DNA of 64,000 nucleotides from Coccinella septempunctata (lineage: Eukaryota; Arthropoda; Insecta; Coleoptera; Coccinellidae), in the NCBI RefSeq assembly GCF_907165205.1, contig NC_058191.1, forward strand, positions 23,826,064-23,890,063. Reading direction: 5' to 3'. The translations under genes and the position numbers were made by a program. The notes under the pieces are model-generated. The model was not told the DNA's origin. It saw nothing but the letters and a program-made list of their open reading frames with translations, and made no database searches. Below are positions 57,930 through 64,000 of this stretch, one piece after another (within the stretch, counting starts at the first letter, position 1; the number at the start of each line of letters is the position of its first letter).

Positions 57930-59898
57930 CAGGGGCGGATGGGCTACCTCGAACCGGCCCGGGAATTTTCTTCCAGACCCGCCCACTTCAAGAACGAAAA
58001 AAGTAGTTTTAAGGTGGGGGTTCAGTGGAGTAGCTACCATGAGTTGCCATGAAAAAAAAAATTTGATGAGCAGCCCCTAAAGATGGCACCTTAAAAGCAA
58101 TTTTCAAATATTTTTTTACAATTCAGAAAACTGTCAAAATGTTGAGCAGTCATTTTGTGGGAGCGAGAAGGCGATGAAAAAATTGGGCCATGTTCCCATA
58201 TAATTGCAAGAGATATTAAAAAACACCTCTAAAATCGCTTCGCGAGAATTTTTTTTCTTATTCATATAATACTTTCGAGAAATTAATTTTTGATTTCCTG
58301 CTTTAAGTGAGGTTTGCATGCAGACATTATAGGGAAACACCCAAAATTTTTTTATTGCCTATATAGAACAACTACTCAATTTGATTTTTGTCCCCTTTCT
58401 GGTTTCTAAGAAAAAAATTAAACATTTCTTTTCATATGCTTTCTTCAGGAAGCTGTATATAAACATGGGCTCAAAAAAAATATATTATATGAAAGACCCA
58501 CTGTTTTTCGACTATAAATCGTCCCTTAAATTAGCTACTTCTTTACAATCTGCATTATGTTAGTTTTATATTTATTTCAATCCATTTTATTCGAAACAAC
58601 TCTGAGTAAATAGAATCAACGAAAAATGTATCTATGTTGTCTATGGGTATGGTTGCAAAATGAAAATTTTCAAATTTTCTCACATTTGACATCAAGTATT
58701 TTTTGAACCATACACAACATGGTTGCATAGTTTCCAAATTTCGATTTCAAATTTCCTTAGGGTAATTTTAAATGAAATTGGTGGAATCTTAAATGAAAAA
58801 AAAAAGGGTTAGAAATAGTCTCTATGTACCATAAATTTCTAAGCCAGTCGACACTGAAGAATTTTTACTAATTTGAAAAATGGTTTTTTAGTTTTTTACC
58901 ATAATACCTTTCCATGATTATGTTAGATAGTTTTTTCGATATAATATTTTTATATACCTTGAAATATCATCATATTGATTATTCACTTCAAGATTTTGCA
59001 AACCAGTGACCCACTTACGTAAGATACCCACTGTACCTACATAAATTTTGAAGAAACACTCATACATATTATTCAAAACTTGAATAAAATCTATAAACTA
59101 TTGATACTGCAACTAATTAAGCTAAACACGCCTAATGTTGCTAGTTTCATGATGTGGAAAACACAAAAATTTATAATAATGATAATTTTGACTGTAGAAA
59201 CAAGAAAATTGAGTTGTAGGAGTTTTTTTTGAGAAATAAGAATACTTATATAACTCGTTTCAGTGTAGATTATATAAGGAGCTAGATCTCAAAGAAGAGA
59301 CCTATCCTGTCAGAAAATATATATTTTCTCAATAACCTTAACCTTTTTTAGGAGATTTTCGTTTTATATAATTGAATTGCAATCTATGCATCTTCAAATA
59401 CTAAGTTGACCGACATAGATTTTGTTTTTCCTATAGCGAGCAAGCTTCTGACAAATAATATTAAATAAAGTAATAAAGTAAAGTTTGGTATTGTGATATT
59501 GAAAACAGAGGTTTAATATCACATAACTAAACTTAACTTTCACACCCCGTGTTCCATGGACTGGCAACTTAAAACATTCGTATAAGGCAAGTTCAGCATA
59601 ATAATCATACAATCACGTGTAGAGTTTTTTGCAACTTCTGTACTTCATTACGTTTCCAGCCACCCTGTTTATGCCAGTTGTTCAGGAATAATTTATTTTT
59701 ATCAATATTATTTTCAAAACTTATTGAAACATATATTTATTGGTAGTTTTCCCAACATTCATTTTGAATTGGTTTTCAATATTTGTAAAAATAAAAATAT
59801 GTTCCACCGAAGACAAAAAAATGACCAGCCCTCTGGCCAAACAATCGACCGGCCCACCGGGAATCTTCCTGGTTTCCCGGTGGTCCCATCCGCCCCTG
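57930..59898. mobile_element. hAT-like non-autonomous element
   Basis: Left CAGGGGCGGATGGG and right CCCATCCGCCCCTG are exact inverse complements. The similarity continues through ACCGGCCC/GGGCCGGT-type sequence. Flanks AAAATGAA (57922-57929) and AAAATGGA (59899-59906) are an 8-bp duplication with one change. The CAGGG start fits the hAT YARNG rule. The interior is AT-rich with no transposase. Confidence 0.75.
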
Positions 59899-60065
59899 AA
59901 AATGGACAGACAATGGACATTCGATGGACGTTGCCTGGACAGCTGTTGGATATTAACTGGACCTTTTCAGATGAAATTTGGGCTAGTTATGAACCTCATG
60001 TCGACGCAGAATCAGTTGAATGAACTCATATATTAGTTCATTTGAAACCGATATGAGGTCCATAA

Positions 60066-62379
60066 CTATAGTATATCCAAATCCAAGAGGCCAGCTGTAA
60101 ACATTGCAGCATGCAGTGATCACGCGTCAAGAATGTGATAACGCAGAGGTGTACTAATAAATTTTATTCCGAGAGCGTTATATTTTAAAACTTTTTATGT
60201 GTTCCAATTCCGGTGAAAAATATGTACCTATGCTTGTCTACGAGTCTCAGTAATGAACAATTAATCTAAAGTTCCCACTTTAATACATACTATGTATATA
60301 AATGTGTAACAATATTTTTTGTAAAAGTGACTAGTCCGTAGTGTCGTCAGAAGATGCAGAACTTTCTTCTAAGTTGACGATGACTGGTGTTATATCATCC
60401 ATAATATTATCCAATTTCCACATGTTCACCTCAACTTTTTGTTTGACATGTTCCACACACTTTCTCCATCTTTCGGAAGTAACCCGTGAGAGAGCCTCTT
60501 GAAAAAGATTTTGGACGTCAGCCATTTTAAATGTGGTGTTTTTATCTGCCACAAAATTCTTGACCATAAAGTAAGTCAAGGGGGTGTGTTCTGTGTTCTT
60601 GACATCGGCCCAAATCAATTCAATAGGGTTCAGTTCGCAGTGGTAGGGCGGTAATCTAAGAACAGTAATATTTTGGGCCTTTGCAGTTTCATCCACGATG
60701 TATTTTTCAAAGTTTTCTTTGTTTTGCCTGACTATGTCCAACAATTGCGCTTTTATGAGGTCAGGGGTGAAATCAATATTTTTTTCCCTCAACCATTGTT
60801 GGATATCACTCTTTCTGAATTGTGAGTTAGGAATTTTTTCCATTTTCCTTGAATGGTAAGGAGCATTATCTAAAACTACTATAGAATTTTCCTCCAATTT
60901 AGGAAGTATACCCTCAAACCACTTTTCGAAGGACTGACCATCCATTTCTTCATGGTAGTCACCAGTTTTTTCGGATTGGAAAGTCCAGAGTCCTCCAGTT
61001 AAAAAACCAGTGTCACTGCCAATATGACATACTATAATTCTCTGCCCTTTGCCTGGAAAAATATATTCACTTCATTTGAAAAAGAATGTTGAAATCGTTT
61101 TTCACCAAAAAGGTACTTACATAAAGTTTCACAAAACTTTGATTGCTCGATCAACGATTTGGCATTCGATTTTCCGAAGGAAATCATTGAAACTTTCATA
61201 TTTCCGAATATATTGGAGGAGTAGCAGTTGAGAATCATTAAATGGGCGTGAATAGATAATTATTTGTTGCAAGAATGATATTCAGAATGCTTATGACCAA
61301 CTTATCGACTGAAAACTAATTGACGTTCATCCGTCAATCCATCGTTGATTCTCTGATCAAGCTTTATGAAACCAAGGTTTAAACGAGGGTTAAACTCAAA
61401 ATTCAAGACCTTACCAGACGGATTTTTCAATCCAGTAGATAGTCCAGCAAGTAACGCTTGCCGAGAAGATGTAACCGTTTCATCGGTCCACACTTTGGAT
61501 TTAGTATGACCGGCATTTACCCAAGTTTCATCCAAGTAGTAAATCTTCCTGTTTTCATCACGGAAGGCCCTAATTTTCGTGAGATACTTTCTTCTCCAAC
61601 ATTTAATGTCGTCACGATCCATTAAAAAACTGTTGCGTTGGCGACGTCCATATTTGAAATTAAGTTTTTTCAATATAATAGAGAAGGTACTCTTCTTTAA
61701 ATTTGGCAAGTTCGAGTCTTCATTAACTATTTTTAATACTTTTTCTATAGTCGGGTGTCCATTTCAGAAGAAAAACTCGTGAACTTTTCGCCGTATTACA
61801 TTTTTATCGAAATCTGATAAGGACTCCCATTTGGTGGTCCGATTTTGATTTGTTGCCGGCTGTGATAGAACACCGGAATTTATGTATTCGGAAATAATTC
61901 TCCTAACACTTCGAGCTCCAATGCCAAGTCTCTCAGCAACTCGGAGTTCTACGTCCTTTAAACACATTCCTGCATTTTGAATAATCTCAATTTTATAAGT
62001 ATTCAAAATCATTTCTTTTATCTCGGCACTGAAGTGTCTTTTCAGACGTCTCTTTTTTGGAGGACTTAAGTCAACACGCGATTCCTCAGCAGTATTAGTA
62101 CTTGACATTATCTAAAATGCTTGTAACTTGAATAACTTGCTACAACTGTAAACCAATTTACGAAAGAAAAAACAATGAATGACCTCTGCAGTTCTGCACA
62201 ACAATTCGCATACAATCAATAAATCAAACGTAATGCGGTTCTGCGGAGAGTGCTTCTTATTACTTCCGCCTGCACACATGGCGTTCCTGAAGCTTTGACC
62301 AATAAGAGGAGTACCTCAAATAAGATCACGCGTTAGTCAGTTTGTTTACGTTGGCCTCTCGGATTTGGATAGACTATAG
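60066..62379 (-). mobile_element. DD82E (Sailor-type) Tc1/mariner-superfamily transposon
   Basis: TIRs of about 36 bp: CTATAGTATATCCAAATCC left, CTATAGTCTATCCAAATCC right (read inward), both continuing AGAGGCCA and then GTAAAC. It encloses the transposase at 60331-62108. 2.3 kb; nested in the ATGGATGTCC element. Confidence 0.75.
60331..62108 (-). pseudogene. DD82E transposase, two exons, one in-frame stop
   Basis: Exon 1 62108-61415 and exon 2 61052-60331 join in phase (donor G/GTAAGG, acceptor TTTTTCCAG) to 472 codons. The only defect seen is TGA at 61764-61766. The N-terminus has a nuclear-localisation-like PPKKRRLKR and an HTH region (VAERLGIGARSVRRIISEY). The triad is YYLDETWVNAGHT, VVLDNAPYHS and HCELNPIELIW. 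I count exactly 82 residues between the second D and the E. A DD82E group called Sailor has been described (from memory). The tail is acidic (SSASSDDTTD). Confidence 0.88.
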
Positions 62380-62389
62380 CTCAGTTTAC

Positions 62390-63100
62390 ATCCATTTGGA
62401 AAGGTTCAGTTAATCGCCCTATCAGGTGTCCAGGCAACGTCCACCAAATATCCAATGTTCGTCCTGGTCTTAACAGAATTCAATTCCTATATGGACACAT
62501 TGAATGAACCCATTCATGAAATAAAAATCGATTCCTATGAAAAACATATAATGCAAACAATGTATATAAAATTGAAAACTCAAACGAAAAAATATCACAC
62601 TCTTCGTTACCAAAAGTATATTCTAAAAAGTCATTTTTTCTTCCCGTGTTTACCTACTCCTTTCCTTGGCTCTTCCAAGCCACTTGTTTACTAGGTGATT
62701 GCATCACAACAACACACTAAACAAGAAATTCTTAAGGGCCTTGATGAATGAAAGAAACTTTATACGTTATTATTTATCAGTCTTCAACAATAATGAATGA
62801 CAATTGACATACTGTCAAATTCCTGCATCCTCCGACAGCATTGAACTCCAAAAGTTCTTTTAGAAGAATGGCCGACAGTCAGTAATGCCAACCACAGATC
62901 TACCAAAGCTATTCAGGGTAGATATATTCATTTATTATCCATCATTGAGTATGAGGGTTTGATACTAAATAAAAAATAGAATGATATTTTGACTATATGG
63001 AGATATCATTTCCACGTGATGAATGAAGACATACTGCAGAACATACGCAAGAATACGAAATATTCTCAAAGTATTTTCTGTTCATTGATATTCGGCAAGA
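62390..63100. other. right part of the ATGGATGTCC element, non-coding
   Basis: Apart from the repeat unit at 62425-62465, nothing is recognised. The short frame at 62455-62694 has no family resemblance. Confidence 0.35.
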
Positions 63101-63397
63101 TATGGATATCCATTTGAGCTAATAAAATACTTCAATAATTAAGAACAGATCATTCTCCCTAGTACGTCCATGAATGAGTGCACAATGGATATCCATGATT
63201 GTTTAACTAAAGTACGAGTAGGTACGTCCATGAATGGATGTATAATGGATGTCCATTATTGGATGTCTACAGTACGTCCATAAATGGATGTACAATGGAT
63301 GTCCAAAGGATGTCCATGTCCATGTCCATGTGTACCAATTATGGACCTCTTATGGATGTCCAGTGGATGTCCTGTGTTTACTGGGTAGAAGGCTTGG

Positions 63398-63583
63398 AAA
63401 TTTACCCAGCCCCCACAGACTTTGGCGGCTCTGAGACTTGAAGTACATGTAGCTTGGGATAGTATACCCCAAGAAGAAATAGACCATCTTCTTGCATCAA
63501 TGCCAAGACGTGTTGGGGAGTGTATAGATAACCGCGATGGACAAACACGTTTTAAACAAATTGAATTAAACAAATTGTAAACC
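63398..63583 (+). pseudogene. Tc1-like transposase C-terminal scrap
   Basis: One frame reads QTLAALRLEVHVAWDSIPQ, LLASMPRRVGECIDNRDGQT and then a stop. This is the C-terminus of Tc1-type transposases (IPQ..ID.L..SMPRR). The catalytic region is not present. It starts right after the TIR element border. Confidence 0.75.
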
Positions 63584-63711
63584 CTTCGTTTCATTTCTCA
63601 AAATTTCAATCATTTACTCCTTGCTATACTATCTACGTTTTACCAAAACAAATTTTAAATTTAAACAGCTCCTTCTGGGTGTTGCAGTTTCTTTGTCTGT
63701 TAGTATATACA

Positions 63712-64000
63712 GGGTCTTTCACGAGGAACCTCACCCATATTTATACGGGAAACTACTGAACGTATTTTCATGAAATTCAGCACTTATAAGTATTTCACGA
63801 TACTGATGAAATCTAAAATATTTTCAAGGTATGAGCACCTCCGGCTTTTCCGGAAATGGCGTCAACTTCCGTTTTTCAAATTAGAACACCTTTTTTTTAT
63901 TGCAGAAATAGATTCCCTAGAAAATTTCAAGTTATTTTGATGTAACATTTTTCAGTTTTGGTTGGAAAATTCTCTCTGAGCGGGAAAATTCGAAAAAAAA
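63712..64000. other. probable start of another transposable element, cut by window end
   Basis: ATATACAGGGTCTTTCACGA at about 63706 has the TA-CAGGG start of several MITEs in this window. The other end lies beyond the window. Confidence 0.4.

Larger units (their letters stand above)
57737..63385. mobile_element. TIR element with subterminal ATGGATGTCC arrays, hosting two other transposons
   Basis: Ends CCCAATAAACACAAGGACAT (left) and CCCAGTAAACACAGGACAT (right, read inward) with TA outside both (57735-57736, 63386-63387). Next to each end are many copies of the near-palindromic ATGGAYRTCCA in both orientations (57745-57865; about 63100-63372; also 59903-59960 and 62425-62465 around the inserts). 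Without the nested hAT-like and DD82E elements the host element is about 1.35 kb and non-coding. Confidence 0.65.

Overview
This window is AT-rich eukaryotic DNA from an insect. The exon-intron structure, the insect-type retinal phosphatase, the Ly6-type secreted protein and the set of transposons all point that way. A beetle is my best guess, but the order is inference. No prokaryotic features, tRNA, rRNA or CRISPR arrays were seen.

Two host genes, both on the + strand, account for most of the real coding sequence. (1) Positions 828-33746 hold a complete orthologue of Drosophila rdgC / vertebrate PPEF, a calmodulin-binding, EF-hand serine/threonine phosphatase. I resolve 14 coding exons with compatible phases giving 846 codons. 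They run through an N-terminal Cys-rich exon, IQ motif, PPP catalytic core (all metal-site motifs present), one degenerate EF-hand and two canonical EF-hands. (2) Positions 41569-56640 hold a gene for a secreted protein with three tandem Ly6/three-finger domains, one per exon. All junctions are phase 1 and each domain has ten cysteines. The first two exons belong to a tandemly duplicated genomic unit.

Everything else is mobile-element sequence or unassigned intron/intergenic DNA. The rdgC introns carry, in order: foldback and MITE elements (1.5-3.4 kb), a LINE scrap (4.6-5.5 kb), a decayed mariner (6.1-7.4 kb), a LINE (10.65-13.04 kb), two RNase-H-bearing LINE tails (13.8-16.2 kb), a MULE-like element built from tandem repeats (18.3-19.0 kb), a hAT-like element (19.5-21.0 kb), a LINE with an open but internally deleted ORF (21.5-23.9 kb), nested MITEs (28.1-29.6 kb) and an almost intact Tc1-type transposase (31.0-32.3 kb).

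Between and inside the second gene lie several MITEs, a solo LTR with target duplication and a paralogous empty site (39.5-40.9 kb), a gutted BEL/Pao element interrupted by a LINE and a small TIR element (42.1-46.4 kb), and a second BEL/Pao (48.3-52.6 kb). That second BEL/Pao is split by a TIR element with ~283-bp ends carrying an unclassified ORF remnant. A Jockey-like scrap (53.0-53.7 kb) and a long foldback (54.4-56.2 kb) follow. Downstream, 57.7-63.4 kb is a nest: a TIR element with subterminal ATGGATGTCC arrays holds a hAT-like element and a nearly intact DD82E (Sailor-type) transposon. The window ends in Tc1 C-terminal sequence and the start of another element.
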